A program made the translations under genes and the position numbers. Below, piece after piece: positions 12,301 through 24,090 of a DNA stretch of 37,973 nt (positions are counted from its first letter, which is position 1; each line of letters opens with the position of its first letter). Source of the DNA: Steroidobacteraceae bacterium (GTDB lineage Bacteria > Pseudomonadota > Gammaproteobacteria > Steroidobacterales > Steroidobacteraceae). The notes beneath the pieces were generated by a model. The model saw nothing but the letters and a program-made list of their open reading frames with translations, was not told where the DNA came from and did no database searches. Location: the NCBI GenBank assembly GCA_022865595.1, contig JALHTE010000287.1, positions 1 to 37,973 on the forward strand. Direction: 5' to 3'.

Positions 12301-13210
12301 TGCAGCGCCCGGTAGCGCCTGGAACCGCGACAAGCTGCGCCGCTGGGATTTCGGCGAGATTCCGTCGGAGGTGAGCGTCAGGATTGCCGGTGTGTCGGTG
12401 CGGATGTATCCGGGCATCGAGGACACTGGCGATGCGGTGCGACTCCGGCTCTTTCCGGGCGCCGCCCAGGCGGCGCATGCCACGCGCGACGGTGTGGCCA
12501 GGCTCGCGGCGATCGCGATGCCCCAGCAGCACGGGCTGGTGCGCCGCAGTTGCGCGGCCGACCGCGAGCTGGTGCTGCTGGCGGCTGCGTCCGGCATGGG
12601 CAGTCCGCTGTTCGACGAGATAGCGGATCGTGCGGTGGCCGACGTGATCGACGAGTCGGGGCGCGGTGAACCGCGCAGCGCGGCGGAATTCGCCGGCCTG
12701 GTGGATACCGTCAGGTCACGGGTTGCGGAGCAGGGCGATGAATTGCAGAGGTGCGCGCGCAATACGCTGGCAGCGCTGAAGGAGGTTCGTTCCGCCCTGG
12801 ATGCACTGGGCGCTGCTGCGTTCGACTCCGCTCGCGAGTCAATTTCGCAGCAGGTCACGGCGCTGCTCGCGCCGGGCTGGATGTGCCGGACACCGGATCC
12901 CTGGCTGCGCCAGCTTCCGAAATACCTGAAGGCCGCGTCACGTCGGGCCGTGCGCGTGCGCGACGCGGTTGAGCGCGATCGAATGCTCCACGACCTGCTG
13001 GTACCGTACGAGTCCGTCCTGAGGGAGCTTGAATTCGCCGGTGCGGGAGATCCGGCGCCGGCACCGGAGCGCGAGCGACTTCGCTGGATGCTCGAAGAGT
13101 TCCGGGTATCGTTGTTCGCGCAGGAACTCAGGACACTGCGGCCAGTGTCCGCAAAGCGCCTTGATGAGCAGCTGCAGCGCGCGCGCAGCGAATCCGGCCG
13201 TGCGGCCTAG
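9287..13210 (+). CDS. hrpA: ATP-dependent RNA helicase HrpA (DEAH box)
   Basis: HrpA is a large DEAH-box RNA helicase implicated in fimbrial mRNA processing and rescue of stalled ribosomes in E. coli. At 1307 aa it matches the full-length family (about 1300). Walker A GATGSGKS is at 104-111, DEAH at 201-204, SAT at 233-235, and the motif VI region reads QRMGRCGR. The long C-terminal half (OB fold and DUF3418-type region) is present. The start is GTG at 9287, 31 bp inside mazG. The stop TAG interlocks with the stop of the convergent slipin gene in the tetranucleotide CTAG. The opposite strand carries a long open frame, which is a GC-bias shadow. Confidence 0.96.
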   Translation: MADGKAGHPLKSRLGRERAALDQCLLRDRRRLEAWTNRLALRGGRVDPRELDRLARQLDASIAKVDARRQSVPVIRFDDTLPVHSRRDAIAAAIAASQVVIVSGATGSGKSTQLPKICLELGRGVKGMIGHTQPRRIAAQALAQRIAEEIGTTTGDLVGYKVRFTDRTGPRTLVKLMTDGLLLRELESDPLLERYDTLILDEAHERNLNVDFLLGVCRQLVRRRPELRVIVTSATIETARFAEFFDGAPVVDVEGRSYPVEVRYRPLHEDEAEAPSLPEAVAMALDELATEGPGMDGDALVFLPGERQIAECRDMLARTRAADWEVLPLFSRLSAQEQQRIFAKHSRRRVVLATNVAETSLTIPGVRFVVDSGLARVSRYSPRSKFQRLPIEPVSQASADQRMGRCGRVAEGICIRLYAEDEFAARPRYTDPEILRTNLASLILQMAALGLGAPEDFPFLDAPDTRQLNDGYRLLQELSAVDGDRRITRLGRQMAGLPVDPRLARILLEAGRTGCLAEALVIAAFLSIQDPRERPADKADTANERHAQFADERSDFITVLNLWRALREQGAGGNRVLRRWCRENFLSFVRAREWQDLHEQLGNVAAGLELKINDQPAASGPLHHAILTGFLGGIGVLDEDRTYLGARDARFVIAPGTPLRKRSPRWVVAASLVETQRLYARMVAQVQPSWIEAAGAHLVRRTYSEAQWVPERGMVMARETVSLYGRVLSSGRQVNFAKVDPAMARRMFVEEALVRRQSALSTAFLERNQEARREIERLEAKLRRRDLLAHDDVLAGYYLERIPADISTTRSFEHWWRTEERGHPHRLDMPREAMLSQPVPEVEDEAYPDTWPVDGNHLPLHYLFDTSSPDDGVTLTVPLPLLGSLAQEQIDWLVPGMLREKVVALLRGLPKELRRELVPIPDAADRFLESLKGARDRGLFSRLAEFVTQRAGRATTADAFSRAVLPAALRLNLRVVDNSGHEIRRGRDLDSLQRELKATNAGAPVAAPGSAWNRDKLRRWDFGEIPSEVSVRIAGVSVRMYPGIEDTGDAVRLRLFPGAAQAAHATRDGVARLAAIAMPQQHGLVRRSCAADRELVLLAAASGMGSPLFDEIADRAVADVIDESGRGEPRSAAEFAGLVDTVRSRVAEQGDELQRCARNTLAALKEVRSALDALGAAAFDSARESISQQVTALLAPGWMCRTPDPWLRQLPKYLKAASRRAVRVRDAVERDRMLHDLLVPYESVLRELEFAGAGDPAPAPERERLRWMLEEFRVSLFAQELRTLRPVSAKRLDEQLQRARSESGRAA

Positions 13211-13962
13211 TCCCGCCTGGGCTTCACGAACGGGCTGAGCATGTCGATCGGCAGCGGGAAGACGATGGTCGTCGTCCGGTCGTTGGCGATGTCCGCAAGC
13301 GTCTGCATGTAGCGAAGCTGCAGTGCCTCGGGTTCGGCGCTCAGCGCGACCGCGGCCTCGACCAGTTGCGCCGCCGCCTGCTTTTCGCCCTCGGCGTGGA
13401 TGATCTTCGCGCGCCGGGTTCGCTCGGCCTCGGCCTGCTTTGCCATTGCGCGGATCATGCTTTCGTCGAGGTCTACGTGCTTGATCTCGACATTCGCGAC
13501 CTTGATGCCCCAGGCATCGGTTGCCTGGTCCAGGATGCGCTGGATGTCGATGTTGAGCTTGTCGCGTTGCGACAGCATCTCGTCGAGTTCGTGCTGGCCG
13601 AGGACCGAGCGCAGCGTCGTCTGCGCGAGCTGGCTCGTCGCCTCGAACGGATTGGCAACCTGGATGATGGCTTTGTCGGGCTCGACGATGCGGAAATACA
13701 CGACCGCATTGACCTTTACCGACACGTTGTCGCGTGAAATGACGTCCTGCGTGGGCACATCCAGCACGATGACACGCAGGTCCACCTTGACCATTCTCTG
13801 CACCAGTGGAATCAGGATGATCAGTCCCGGGCCCTTGACGCCGGTGAATCGGCCGAAGGTGAACACGACGCCACGCTCGTACTCGTTCAGAACCTTGATG
13901 ATCTGCGTCGCCAGGACCAGCAGTGCGACGACGACGATGGCCAGGATCGGGATGTTGAACAT
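13207..13962 (-). CDS. Slipin / SPFH (stomatin-prohibitin) family membrane protein
   Basis: A 251-aa stomatin-like protein that should assemble into membrane-anchored oligomers. An N-terminal helix ([18 protein letters not shown]) is followed by the SPFH/band-7 domain, including [32 protein letters not shown] and [25 protein letters not shown] charged helical region follows ([24 protein letters not shown]). The ORF track starts far upstream at 14784, but that part overlaps the NfeD gene in another frame. ATG at 13962 is preceded by AAGGAG at good spacing and gives the family N-terminus. NfeD-slipin pairs are a known conserved arrangement; NfeD-type proteases cut the stomatin C-terminus in Pyrococcus. 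Confidence 0.93.
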   Translation of the reverse strand: MFNIPILAIVVVALLVLATQIIKVLNEYERGVVFTFGRFTGVKGPGLIILIPLVQRMVKVDLRVIVLDVPTQDVISRDNVSVKVNAVVYFRIVEPDKAIIQVANPFEATSQLAQTTLRSVLGQHELDEMLSQRDKLNIDIQRILDQATDAWGIKVANVEIKHVDLDESMIRAMAKQAEAERTRRAKIIHAEGEKQAAAQLVEAAVALSAEPEALQLRYMQTLADIANDRTTTIVFPLPIDMLSPFVKPRRD

Positions 13963-13979
13963 GTTGTGTTCTCCTTGCG

Positions 13980-15365
13980 TCAGTCCTGCTCCGGCTCGAC
14001 TTCCAGTGTCAGGCCGTGAACCTTGGTGATGCGGAGCCTTTGCCCCGCGTGAATGGGTGCGTGACTGGTGGCGGACCAGGTCTCGCCGTGTACCCGGACC
14101 AGGCCCTGGCGGTCGAAGCCCGCGAGTGCCTCGGCCTGCTCGCGCAGCAATCCCTCGGTCCCACTCACCACTGGACGACGCCGCGCCCGCACCGCGTACG
14201 AGAGGATTGCAAGCAGTACCGCTGATCCCACCAGGGCCATGGCGCCGATCAGCTGCCAGGCAATGCTGAATCCGGGCACGCCATCGTCGAGCAGCATCAC
14301 CGACCCCACGACGAATGCGACGATGCCACCGAGTCCGAGCGCGCCGAAGGATGGTACGAATGTCTCGGCAACGATCAGGATCACGCCAAGCGCGATCAGC
14401 GCGAGACCGGCGTAGTTGACCGACAGGACCTGGAACGCGAACAGCGCCAGCAGCAGGCTGATTGCCCCGACCACGCCCGGCACCAGGGCGCCGGGGTGAT
14501 AGCCCTCGAGCAGCAGGCCGTAGATACCGATCAGCATCAGCAGGTAGGCGACATTGGGATTGGTGATCAGCGACAGCAGTTCTGTTCGCCAGTCGGGCTG
14601 GACGTCGATCAGCACGAGTCCAGTCGTGTGCAGCACTACCTCGCCTGACTGCAGCTTCACAGTTCGCCCGTCGAGCGCCTGCAGCAGCCGGGCAAGGTCC
14701 GGCTCGACCAGGTCCACGACACCGGCCGCCAGCGCTTCGTCGGCGGGCAGGCTGGCGCCGGTGCGAACGGCCGTTTCGGCCCACTCGAGATTCCGGTCGC
14801 GAAGCTGCGCCAGGCTGCGGATGTATGCAGCTGCGTCGTTGACGGACTTGCGCTCCAGCGCCGTGCCTGGCCCACCGGACTTGCCGTTTTCGGCGTCCTT
14901 GCCGTCCTTTTCGTCGTCGGCGGGTTGCACGCTGCCACCCGATCCGCCGATCTGGACCGGCGTCGCGGCACCGAGGTTGGTCGCCGGGGCCATGGCGGCA
15001 ACGTGGCTTGCGTACACCAGGAATGTGCCGGCGCTGGCCGCGCGGGCGCCGCTGGGCGAGACGTAGGCCACGACGGGGACAGGGGACGCCAGGATGGCCT
15101 GCACCATGTCGCGCATCGAACTGTCCAGCCCGCCCGGCGTGTCGATCGTGACGATGACGAGCGACGCGCCCTGCTCGGCTGCGCCGCGCAGCGTGCGGAC
15201 GAAAAAATCGCTGGTCGCCGGCCCGATCGGGCCCGAAACCGGCAGCAGGACGCCGCTCGAGCCCCGCGGTTCGGCCCAGCCATCCAGCAGCACCAGGGAC
15301 CCGGCCAGCAGCAGCAGGACTGCAAGCGTAACCCGGACCCGGGCCATCAAGGGCGTCGTGTCCAT
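13980..15365 (-). CDS. NfeD-family membrane serine protease (ClpP-class, 1510-N type)
   Basis: A 461-aa membrane protease. After an N-terminal hydrophobic segment (residues 9-28) comes a ClpP/crotonase-fold domain with [16 protein letters not shown] and the nucleophile in ARAASAGTF (S111). The likely base is K173 in [15 protein letters not shown], matching the Ser-Lys dyad of Pyrococcus PH1510. A low-complexity insert rich in Gly, Asp and Lys (about 140-168) separates them. Four or five membrane helices (about 260-395) lead to a C-terminal NfeD OB-fold. It is 18 bp upstream of the slipin gene, its presumed partner in membrane quality control. Confidence 0.93.
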   Translation of the reverse strand: MDTTPLMARVRVTLAVLLLLAGSLVLLDGWAEPRGSSGVLLPVSGPIGPATSDFFVRTLRGAAEQGASLVIVTIDTPGGLDSSMRDMVQAILASPVPVVAYVSPSGARAASAGTFLVYASHVAAMAPATNLGAATPVQIGGSGGSVQPADDEKDGKDAENGKSGGPGTALERKSVNDAAAYIRSLAQLRDRNLEWAETAVRTGASLPADEALAAGVVDLVEPDLARLLQALDGRTVKLQSGEVVLHTTGLVLIDVQPDWRTELLSLITNPNVAYLLMLIGIYGLLLEGYHPGALVPGVVGAISLLLALFAFQVLSVNYAGLALIALGVILIVAETFVPSFGALGLGGIVAFVVGSVMLLDDGVPGFSIAWQLIGAMALVGSAVLLAILSYAVRARRRPVVSGTEGLLREQAEALAGFDRQGLVRVHGETWSATSHAPIHAGQRLRITKVHGLTLEVEPEQD

Positions 15366-15446
15366 GCGCCGATGATAACAGTGCGCCGCGAGCGACGCCG
15401 AATCGCGCGCAATTACGCGGGCCGGGTATCCAGTTGCCTGGAGCCC

Positions 15447-16973
15447 TCAGCCCGACACGTCGAAGTTGATGCCCTGTGCGAGGGCCAGCTGGCTTCCCCA
15501 GTTGACCGTGCAGGTCTGGCGGCGCATGTAGACCTTCCAGGCATCGGAGCCCGACTCGCGCCCGCCGCCGGTGTCTTTCTCGCCCCCGAAGGCACCGCCG
15601 ATCTCGGCGCCCGAGGTGCCGATGTTGACGTTTGCAATACCGCAGTCGGAGCCGCCCGCCGAGAGGAAGCGCTCCGCGTGCTGCAGGCGATCCGTGAATA
15701 TCGCCGACGACAGCCCGTGCGCGACATCGTTCTGCATCGCGATCGCCTGGTCGAGGTCACGGAACGGCACCAGGTACAGGATCGGCGCGAAGGTCTCGGT
15801 GCGTACGATTTCCCATTCGCTGCTCGCAACCACGATCGCGGGCTCGACGAAGTGGCCGGGCCTGTCCAGCACCTTGCCGCCGCAGAGCAACCGTCCGCCG
15901 CTGGCCACGGCCTGCGCGACCGCCGCCTCGTACTGGCGCACTGCGCCTGCATCGATCAACGGACCCATCAGCGTGCCGGTTTCCAGCGGATCGCCTATGC
16001 GGACCTGTCGATAGGCGTTGACGAGCCGGCGCTCCAGGTCGCCGAGCCGCGACTCGTGCACGAACACGCGCCGGGTCGTCGTACAGCGCTGGCCGGCAGT
16101 GCCCACCGCGCCGAATACGATCGAGGGAACCGCAAGGTCCAGGTTCGCGTGCTCGTCGACGATGATCGCGTTGTTGCCGCCGAGTTCCAGCAGGCTCCGG
16201 CCCAATCGCTGCGCGACGCGCGCGCCCACGCTGCGGCCGACGTTCGTCGAGCCGGTGAACGACACCAGGTCTACGCGCCGGTCGTCCACGAAGCGGTTTG
16301 CGAGGTCGTGGCTCGCATCGACGAACAACTGGAAGATGCCCGGGTAGCCGTGCCGCTCGAGCACGCCATTGGCCAGGCGCTGGACGGCGACCGCGCAGAG
16401 CACGGTCTTCAGCGACGGCTTCCACACCGTGACGTTGCCGCAGATCGCTGCGAGGAACGCATTCCACGACCACACGGCCACCGGAAAGTTGAAGGCGCTG
16501 ATGACGCCGACGACGCCGAGCGGGTGCCACTGCTCGAACATGCGGTGCTCGGGCCGCTCCGAGTGCATCGACAGGCCGTAGAGCATGCGCGACTGGCCGA
16601 CCGCGAAATCGGCGATGTCGATCATCTCCTGGACTTCGCCGTCGCCCTCGGCCTTGATCTTGCCCATCTCGAGCGAGACCAGGCTGCCCAGGTCGGACTT
16701 GTGCCGGCGCAGTTCGTCAGCGACCAGCCTTACCGCCTCGCCGCGCTTCGGCGCAGGCACCGAGCGCCAGGCATGCGCGACTTCACGCGCGGAGCGCATC
16801 ATCTGTTCGTACTGGTCGGGCGTGGTCGCGAGCACGCTGGCAATGACCTTGCCGGTCGCGGGATTCACCGAGTCGATGCGCGGTGCTGCGGGGTCCGTGA
16901 GCCAGCCGCCGTCCGCCGACCACGTGCCGGGATTCAGGGCCTCGAGCCCGAGATTGGCGAGTACCTTGTCCAT
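15447..16973 (-). CDS. amaB: Alpha-aminoadipic semialdehyde dehydrogenase, ALDH7 (antiquitin/AmaB type)
   Basis: An NAD(P)-dependent aldehyde dehydrogenase of 508 aa. Catalytic residues are visible: N162 in FNFPVAVW, E263 in LLELGGNN, and C297 in [16 protein letters not shown] and the C-terminal [23 protein letters not shown] with QTCTVNW are hallmarks of the ALDH7 group, which oxidises alpha-aminoadipate semialdehyde to alpha-aminoadipate. The start shares one base with the upstream stop (TAATG), so it is translationally coupled to a saccharopine dehydrogenase. Together they fit the lower part of the saccharopine route of lysine degradation. The exact substrate is inferred from family and neighbour. 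Confidence 0.9.
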   Translation of the reverse strand: MDKVLANLGLEALNPGTWSADGGWLTDPAAPRIDSVNPATGKVIASVLATTPDQYEQMMRSAREVAHAWRSVPAPKRGEAVRLVADELRRHKSDLGSLVSLEMGKIKAEGDGEVQEMIDIADFAVGQSRMLYGLSMHSERPEHRMFEQWHPLGVVGVISAFNFPVAVWSWNAFLAAICGNVTVWKPSLKTVLCAVAVQRLANGVLERHGYPGIFQLFVDASHDLANRFVDDRRVDLVSFTGSTNVGRSVGARVAQRLGRSLLELGGNNAIIVDEHANLDLAVPSIVFGAVGTAGQRCTTTRRVFVHESRLGDLERRLVNAYRQVRIGDPLETGTLMGPLIDAGAVRQYEAAVAQAVASGGRLLCGGKVLDRPGHFVEPAIVVASSEWEIVRTETFAPILYLVPFRDLDQAIAMQNDVAHGLSSAIFTDRLQHAERFLSAGGSDCGIANVNIGTSGAEIGGAFGGEKDTGGGRESGSDAWKVYMRRQTCTVNWGSQLALAQGINFDVSG

Positions 16974-18142
16974 TACCTGCCTCCGTTTGCCGCGCGCTGC
17001 TGGCCGGTCTCGCCGGCGACGACCATCCGGCCCGAGATTTCCTTGGTCCCCGCGCTGGCATAGTGGCGGCCGAAGCGGTTGTCGAGCACGTCTACCAGCC
17101 GGAAGTCCTCCTGCCTGACGAAGCCGCGGTAGCGGCCGGGCGACTTCAGCACCAGGTCCACCACGGCCGTGACACCGGATGCGGTCGTCACCTGGATCGC
17201 CGACCAGAGCCGTCCGGCGATCACCTGCGGGTAGATCTTGCTCACGTAGTTTTCCTCGCGCAGTTCGCCCGCCTGACGGCCGGTGACCGCGACGTACACG
17301 ATCACTACGTCCTGCAATGTCTGCGGCACTGCGTTCTCGAGGATGCGCTTCAGCGTCGCACGGTCCTGGTTGAGCTTCAGGTCGTTCATCAGCAGGCGCA
17401 TCTGCGCGCAGTGTCCCGGGTAACGCATGGTCTTGTAGTCCATGGTCTCCGCACGCTGTCCGTAGGTGTCACCCAGCGAACCGAGTCCGCCCGAGGTGTT
17501 GAACGCCTCGTACAGCGTTCCGTCGATCTCAATCTCTTCGAGGCCTTCCAGCGGCGCGGCTTCGGTGGCGCGGCCGTTCACGATGGCCTCGCATGGATTG
17601 CCGTATTCGTTGATCAGGCCCTCGGTGGACCATGTGAGCGAGTACTTGAGGACGTTGTTCGGGTGCTGCGGAAGCGCGCCTACGCGCAGCTTCACGCTGC
17701 GCAGCTCGTCGAAGTGGCCGATCAGTGCATTGGCCGCGATGCTGACGAAACCGGGCGCGAGCCCGCACTGCGGGACGAACGCCGTGTCGGCGTCCTCGGC
17801 GACGCGACGCACACCGCGGGTCACCGCCACGTCCTCGGTCAGGTCGAAGTAGTGGGCCCCCGCCGCGCGTGCCGCCTCGGCCACGGCAACGTTGCAGTAG
17901 AAGGGCAGGCTCGAAATTACCGCCTCGACCGGATTGGCGGCGATGTGAGCGGTGAGCGCCTGCGCGTTTCCGGCGTCGAAGCCGAATGCGCGAAGGTTTG
18001 AGAGGCCGTGTGCGTCCACGACCGCGCGCGCAACGCTCTCGTCGACATCGGCGACCTGGACGTCATAGTCGCCGGATTCGGCGAGCAGTCCGGCGATCAG
18101 TGAACCGATCTTGCCGGCCCCGAGGACGAGGACCTTGTGCAT
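16973..18142 (-). CDS. Saccharopine dehydrogenase family protein
   Basis: A 389-aa oxidoreductase with a Rossmann fold at its very N-terminus ([21 protein letters not shown]). The rest resembles Lys9-type saccharopine dehydrogenase, including [33 protein letters not shown] and [20 protein letters not shown]. Glutamate-forming enzymes of this type convert saccharopine to alpha-aminoadipate semialdehyde plus glutamate. The ORF track starts at 18250, but ATG at 18142 sits about 8 bases after CAGGAG and begins directly with the cofactor motif. The following gene encodes the ALDH7 that would use its product. No lysine-ketoglutarate reductase is in the window, so the first step must be elsewhere or the substrate differs. 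Confidence 0.87.
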   Translation of the reverse strand: MHKVLVLGAGKIGSLIAGLLAESGDYDVQVADVDESVARAVVDAHGLSNLRAFGFDAGNAQALTAHIAANPVEAVISSLPFYCNVAVAEAARAAGAHYFDLTEDVAVTRGVRRVAEDADTAFVPQCGLAPGFVSIAANALIGHFDELRSVKLRVGALPQHPNNVLKYSLTWSTEGLINEYGNPCEAIVNGRATEAAPLEGLEEIEIDGTLYEAFNTSGGLGSLGDTYGQRAETMDYKTMRYPGHCAQMRLLMNDLKLNQDRATLKRILENAVPQTLQDVVIVYVAVTGRQAGELREENYVSKIYPQVIAGRLWSAIQVTTASGVTAVVDLVLKSPGRYRGFVRQEDFRLVDVLDNRFGRHYASAGTKEISGRMVVAGETGQQRAANGGR

Positions 18143-18295
18143 ATGGGAGCTCCTGGCTTGGTTGCCTGCCCGGCCGGCGGTGCCGCGATGGGAAACGGCC
18201 TCGGGCATCGTTTGGATAGTGATTCTGACGAAACCGCCGCGGCACGTCACCCCCGGGTTCTACTGCGTTGCGGCAATAACGGTTAGGATTGCGCG

Positions 18296-19669
18296 ATGAA
18301 CCAGCGCGCCAGCATCAAGCAGCCCGACGACGCATCGACCTGGTCGCCGACCAGCTGGCAGTCCCGGCCGGCCGCCCAGCAGGCCGTCTACCGCGACCCG
18401 GCAGCGCTCGCGCGCGCAGTCGAAGCACTGGGACGCCTGCCGCCGATCGTTGTGTCCTGGGAGATCGAGGCCCTGAGGCGCCAGATCGCCGACGCGCAGC
18501 GTGGCGAGCGGTTCCTGCTGCAGGGCGGCGATTGCGCGGAGTCGCTGGCCGATTGCGAGTCCGGCCAGATTGCGCGCAAGCTCAAGATACTTCTGCAGAT
18601 GAGCCTGGTGTTGCTGCACGGGCTCAAGAAACCCGTGATCCGCGTCGGCCGTTTCGCCGGCCAGTACGCCAAGCCCCGCACGACTGAAAACGAGACACGC
18701 GGTGAGGTGACGCTGCCCGTCTATCGTGGCGACCTGGTGAATCGCCCCGGCTTCACGGCGGAGGACCGCGAACCCGATCCCGAACTGCTGCTGCGGGCTT
18801 ACGAGCGTGCCGCGCTCACGCTCAATTTCGTGAGGGCGCTGATCGACGGTGGCTTTGCCGACCTGCACCACCCGGAGTACTGGGACCTCGACTTCATGCA
18901 CCATTCGCCGTCGCGTGACCAGTACCGGCAAATCGTCAATTCGATCTCGGACTCGCTGGATTTCTTCGAGGCGATCAGCGGCAGCCGCGTGCACGAGGCG
19001 AGCCGCGCGCCGTTTTACGCGAGCCACGAGGCGCTGCACCTGCACTACGAGCAGGCTCAGACCCGCTACATCGAGCGCAAGGGATATTGGTACAACCTGT
19101 CGACGCATTTGCCATGGATCGGCCTGCGCACGGCCGACCTCGATGGCGCGCACGTCGAATACTGCCGCGGAATCCGCAACCCGGTGGGCGTCAAGGTCGG
19201 GCCGTCCATGGACGCGGCCTGGGTGCAGGGGCTGTGCAGGGCACTGAATCCGCAGGCTGAATACGGCCGCCTGGTGCTGATCCATCGCATGGGTGCCGCA
19301 AACGTCGATTCGAAGCTGCTGCCGCTGATCGAGGCCGTACGCGCCACCGAAATCCCGGTGCTGTGGGTCTGCGACCCTATGCACGGCAACACGGAAACGA
19401 CGAGTTCGGGCGTGAAGACCCGCCGCTTCGACAACATTGTTGCCGAGCTCGAGAGCTCGGTCCGGATCCACCGGGAAGCGGGCAGCTACCTCGGCGGCGT
19501 ACATTTCGAACTCACTGGCGAAGACGTCACCGAGTGCACCGGCGGCGCGCGCGGATTGGCCGATGGCGACCTCGCACGTGCCTATCGGACCACAGTGGAC
19601 CCACGGCTCAACTGCGAGCAGGCCCTCGAGCTCGCGATGCGGATCGCGGCGAACGCTCGCTCGGTCTGA
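18296..19669 (+). CDS. 3-deoxy-7-phosphoheptulonate synthase, class II (plant/actinobacterial type)
   Basis: This enzyme makes DAHP from phosphoenolpyruvate and erythrose 4-phosphate, the first step of the shikimate pathway. The 457-aa protein is of the type II family, not the AroFGH family. Evidence is [48 protein letters not shown], and [26 protein letters not shown] at 18296 follows TTAGGA and begins the usual N-terminus. It is divergent from the saccharopine dehydrogenase gene across 153 bp. Its last 62 bp are overlapped by the antisense 3' end of rluE. Confidence 0.95.
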   Translation: MNQRASIKQPDDASTWSPTSWQSRPAAQQAVYRDPAALARAVEALGRLPPIVVSWEIEALRRQIADAQRGERFLLQGGDCAESLADCESGQIARKLKILLQMSLVLLHGLKKPVIRVGRFAGQYAKPRTTENETRGEVTLPVYRGDLVNRPGFTAEDREPDPELLLRAYERAALTLNFVRALIDGGFADLHHPEYWDLDFMHHSPSRDQYRQIVNSISDSLDFFEAISGSRVHEASRAPFYASHEALHLHYEQAQTRYIERKGYWYNLSTHLPWIGLRTADLDGAHVEYCRGIRNPVGVKVGPSMDAAWVQGLCRALNPQAEYGRLVLIHRMGAANVDSKLLPLIEAVRATEIPVLWVCDPMHGNTETTSSGVKTRRFDNIVAELESSVRIHREAGSYLGGVHFELTGEDVTECTGGARGLADGDLARAYRTTVDPRLNCEQALELAMRIAANARSV

Positions 19670-20240
19670 TCCGCCCGGCAGCGAGCAACTGTTCCGCGTC
19701 CGCTCGCGGAACTTCGCGTGACTGCCCCGGCGCGAGCCCGGCAATCGACCACGGCCCGACGGCCACTCGTATCAGCCTGAGCGTCGGGTGACCGACTGCC
19801 GCCGTCATGCGGCGCACCTGCCGGTTCCTGCCTTCACGAAGTTCGAGTTCGACCCAGGCCGTCGGTATTGCCTTGCGCTGCCGGATCGGCGGGTCACGCA
19901 GCCAGAGCCACTCCGGCTCGGCCACCAGGCGCGCCGAAGCGGGCAGGGTAGCTCCGTCGTTCAGTTCCACGCCGCGACGCAGAGCCCCAAGCGCTGCCTC
20001 GTCGGGCATGCCCTCGACCTGCGCGAGATAGACTTTCGGAAACGGGGCGCCGGGCTGGCTGATCCTCGCCTGCCACGGCCCGAAGTCCGTCAGCACCATC
20101 AGGCCCTCGCTGTCGTAATCCAGCCTGCCGGCAGGGTAGAGGCCGGGTGCGGAGAGCAGGTCTTTCAGGCAACGCCGCTGGTCGGGACTCGTAAACTGGG
20201 GAAGGACCTGGAAGGGCTTGTTCAGCAGGATCAGGCGCAT
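19608..20240 (-). CDS. rluE: 23S rRNA pseudouridine synthase, RluE type
   Basis: A 210-aa member of the RsuA/RluBEF family of pseudouridine synthases; E. coli RluE modifies U2457 of 23S rRNA. The catalytic aspartate lies in [35 protein letters not shown] and [27 protein letters not shown] are typical of the family. ATG at 20240 (MRLILLNKP) is preferred over the ORF-track start at 20303. The last 20 or so residues are an unusual Arg/Ser-rich tail, encoded antisense to the end of the DAHP synthase gene. It is divergent from aceB. Confidence 0.92.
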   Translation of the reverse strand: MRLILLNKPFQVLPQFTSPDQRRCLKDLLSAPGLYPAGRLDYDSEGLMVLTDFGPWQARISQPGAPFPKVYLAQVEGMPDEAALGALRRGVELNDGATLPASARLVAEPEWLWLRDPPIRQRKAIPTAWVELELREGRNRQVRRMTAAVGHPTLRLIRVAVGPWSIAGLAPGQSREVPRADAEQLLAAGRIRPSERSPRSASRARGPARS

Positions 20241-20357
20241 CGTGGAAATTAGCTCTTGTCGGGCCCGCGTGCCGAAGTCTATCCTCTTATTGCGCCGCAA
20301 CAACGGCGAGCCTGTTCCGTGCCCGCGTCATTGCGCGGCCACACATTGGAGTCTGCC

Positions 20358-21965
<1,608 letters not shown>

Positions 21966-21993
21966 CAGAATTCGCCTACACGAGGAATTTGAA

Positions 21994-23304
21994 ATGACCG
22001 ACAAGGCTGCAAGCGCGCTGCGCAAGGACTGGGACACCAACCCGCGCTGGAAGGGCATCAGTCGCCCGTACAAGGCCGAGGACGTCGTGCGCCTGCGCGG
22101 CAACGTCCAGGTCGAGCACACGCTCGCGCGCCTCGGTGCCGAAAAGTTGTGGAACCTGGTCAACACCGAGCCTTACGTGAACTGCCTCGGTGCGCTCACC
22201 GCCGGCCAGGCAATGCAGCAGGTGAAGGCGGGCATCAAGGCCATCTACCTGTCCGGCTGGCAGGTGGCGGCCGACAACAACAGCTACATGGCCATGTACC
22301 CCGACCAGTCGCTGTATCCGGTCGACTCGGTGCCGAAGGTCGTCGAGCGGATCAATGGAACCTTCAAGCGGGCCGACGAGATCCAGTGCGCGCGCGGCGT
22401 CGGTCCCGGGCACAAGGATTTCGTCGATTTCTTCGCGCCGATCGTCGCCGACGCGGAAGCGGGCTTCGGCGGCGTGCTGAACGCGTTCGAGCTGATGAAG
22501 GCCATGATCCGCGCCGGCGCTGCTGGCGTGCACTTCGAGGACCAGCTCGCCTCGGTCAAGAAGTGCGGCCACATGGGTGGCAAGGTGCTGGTGCCGACGC
22601 AGGAAGCAGTCCAGAAGCTGGTTTCGGCGCGCCTCGCGGCCGACGTGATGGGCGTGCCGACCATCGTGCTGGCGCGTACCGACGCGGAGGCGGCCGACCT
22701 GCTGACCAGCGACGTCGACGAAAACGACAAGCCGTTCTGCACCGGCGAACGCACGCCTGAGGGTTTCTATCGCGTGAAGCCGGGCGTCGAGCAGTCGATC
22801 TCGCGCGGTCTTGCGTACGCGCCGTATGCCGACATGGTCTGGTGCGAAACGGGCAAGCCGGACCTTGGCTTCGCGAAGGCGTTTGCGGAGGCGATCCGGA
22901 AGAAGTTCCCGGGCAAGCTGCTGGCTTACAACTGCTCGCCGTCATTCAACTGGAAGAAGAACCTCGACGACGCGACGATCGCGAAGTTCCAGCGCGAGCT
23001 TGGCGCGATGGGCTACAAGTACCAGTTCATCACGCTGGCGGGCATCCACAACATGTGGTTCAACATGTTCGACCTGTCCCAGGAATACGTGAAGACGGGC
23101 ATGACCGCCTACGTCGAGAAGGTGCAGGAGCCGGAGTTCGCGGCACGCGATCGCGGCTACACCTTCGTGTCGCACCAGCAGGAGGTCGGCACGGGCTACT
23201 TCGACGAAGTCACCCAGGTGATCCAGGGCGGCCACTCGTCCACGACTGCGATGCACGGGTCGACTGAAGAGGAGCAGTTCAACACCGGTGGCGCACACCA
23301 CTGA
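21994..23304 (+). CDS. aceA: Isocitrate lyase
   Basis: Isocitrate lyase splits isocitrate into succinate and glyoxylate, the committing step of the glyoxylate shunt. The 436-aa protein has the signature [15 protein letters not shown] with catalytic C191 (E. coli C195). It also has [12 protein letters not shown] and the metal-binding [10 protein letters not shown]. The length matches the short bacterial (E. coli-type) form. A GAGGAA element lies about 7 bases before the ATG. It follows aceB and is followed by a strong intrinsic terminator. No aceK is present next to it, unlike in E. coli. Confidence 0.97.
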   Translation: MTDKAASALRKDWDTNPRWKGISRPYKAEDVVRLRGNVQVEHTLARLGAEKLWNLVNTEPYVNCLGALTAGQAMQQVKAGIKAIYLSGWQVAADNNSYMAMYPDQSLYPVDSVPKVVERINGTFKRADEIQCARGVGPGHKDFVDFFAPIVADAEAGFGGVLNAFELMKAMIRAGAAGVHFEDQLASVKKCGHMGGKVLVPTQEAVQKLVSARLAADVMGVPTIVLARTDAEAADLLTSDVDENDKPFCTGERTPEGFYRVKPGVEQSISRGLAYAPYADMVWCETGKPDLGFAKAFAEAIRKKFPGKLLAYNCSPSFNWKKNLDDATIAKFQRELGAMGYKYQFITLAGIHNMWFNMFDLSQEYVKTGMTAYVEKVQEPEFAARDRGYTFVSHQQEVGTGYFDEVTQVIQGGHSSTTAMHGSTEEEQFNTGGAHH

Positions 23305-23327
23305 CCGCTGAAGACGATCGTTCAGAG

Positions 23328-23364
23328 ACGGCCCGGGCGGGCAACCGACCGGGCCGTTTCATTT
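23328..23364 (+). terminator. Intrinsic terminator of aceBA
   Basis: A perfect 9-bp stem, ACGGCCCGG (23328-23336) paired with CCGGGCCGT (23349-23357), with a 12-nt loop, is followed by TTTCATTT. It starts 24 bp after the aceA stop. Confidence 0.8.
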
Positions 23365-23424
23365 GAACGGACCGGTATGCTGCTAACCTCGCACCCTGCG
23401 ATACGCCATGACTGACGCGCCCGA

Positions 23425-24066
23425 ATGACCAGCACCTTCGACCCGCAATGCCGGCGCTGTCCGAGGCTCGCCGGGTTTCTCGACGAGGGCAGGGCAAAGT
23501 ACCCCGCCTACCACTGTGCACCGGTGGAACCGTTCGGCGATGCGCGTGCACGGCTGCTGGTGGTAGGGCTGGCACCCGGCTTCCACGGCGCCAACGCGAC
23601 CGGACGGCCGTTCACCGGCGACCATGCCGGTATCCTGCTGTACGAGACGCTGTATCGGTTCGGCTGGGCAAGCGCGCCGGTATCGAGTTCCGCGACGGAT
23701 GGGCTCCGGCTCACGGGCTGCCGGATCACGAACGCGGTCAAGTGCGTGCCGCCGCAGAACAAGCCGACACCTGCCGAGATCGCGACCTGCAACGAATTCC
23801 TTGCCGCGGAACTCGCAACACTCGACCAGGGCTCGGTGATCCTGGCGCTCGGCGCAATTGCCCACGGCGCGGTGTTGCGGGCCCATGGTCTCAAGTTGTC
23901 GGCGCTCCCGTTCGGCCACGGCGCGGAGCATCCCTTGCCGCACGGGCGCGTCCTGGTCGATTCCTACCATTGCAGCCGCTACAACACGCAGACCCGGCGC
24001 CTTACGACCGATATGTTCAGGGAAGTCGTAGGGCGGGCGACCGCGCTATTGACCCGCATCGGCTGA
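23425..24066 (+). CDS. Uracil-DNA glycosylase, family 5 (UDGb)
   Basis: A base-excision repair enzyme removing uracil and related deaminated bases. The 213-aa protein has the family 5 motif GLAPGFHGANATGRPFTGDHAG, where the catalytic Asp of families 4 and 1 is replaced. The second motif reads DSYHCSRYNTQTRRLT. Four cysteines for a [4Fe-4S] cluster are likely those in CRRC near residue 10, NAVKCVPP and ATCNEF. It stands alone between the aceBA terminator and uvrC, 24 bp upstream of uvrC, and may be co-transcribed with this second repair gene. Confidence 0.9.
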   Translation: MTSTFDPQCRRCPRLAGFLDEGRAKYPAYHCAPVEPFGDARARLLVVGLAPGFHGANATGRPFTGDHAGILLYETLYRFGWASAPVSSSATDGLRLTGCRITNAVKCVPPQNKPTPAEIATCNEFLAAELATLDQGSVILALGAIAHGAVLRAHGLKLSALPFGHGAEHPLPHGRVLVDSYHCSRYNTQTRRLTTDMFREVVGRATALLTRIG

Positions 24067-24090
24067 GCGTCCGCGCCTTACAATCTGCGC

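Noticed and set aside
13963-14784. N-terminal extension of the slipin frame in the ORF track
   Set aside because: It overlaps the NfeD gene in another frame; the ATG at 13962 with AAGGAG gives the family start.
14925-17063. 712-aa plus-strand frame
   Set aside because: Antisense to the NfeD and ALDH7 genes; low-complexity composition and no domain.
18260-19744. 494-aa minus-strand frame
   Set aside because: Antisense to the DAHP synthase gene, which has unambiguous family motifs.
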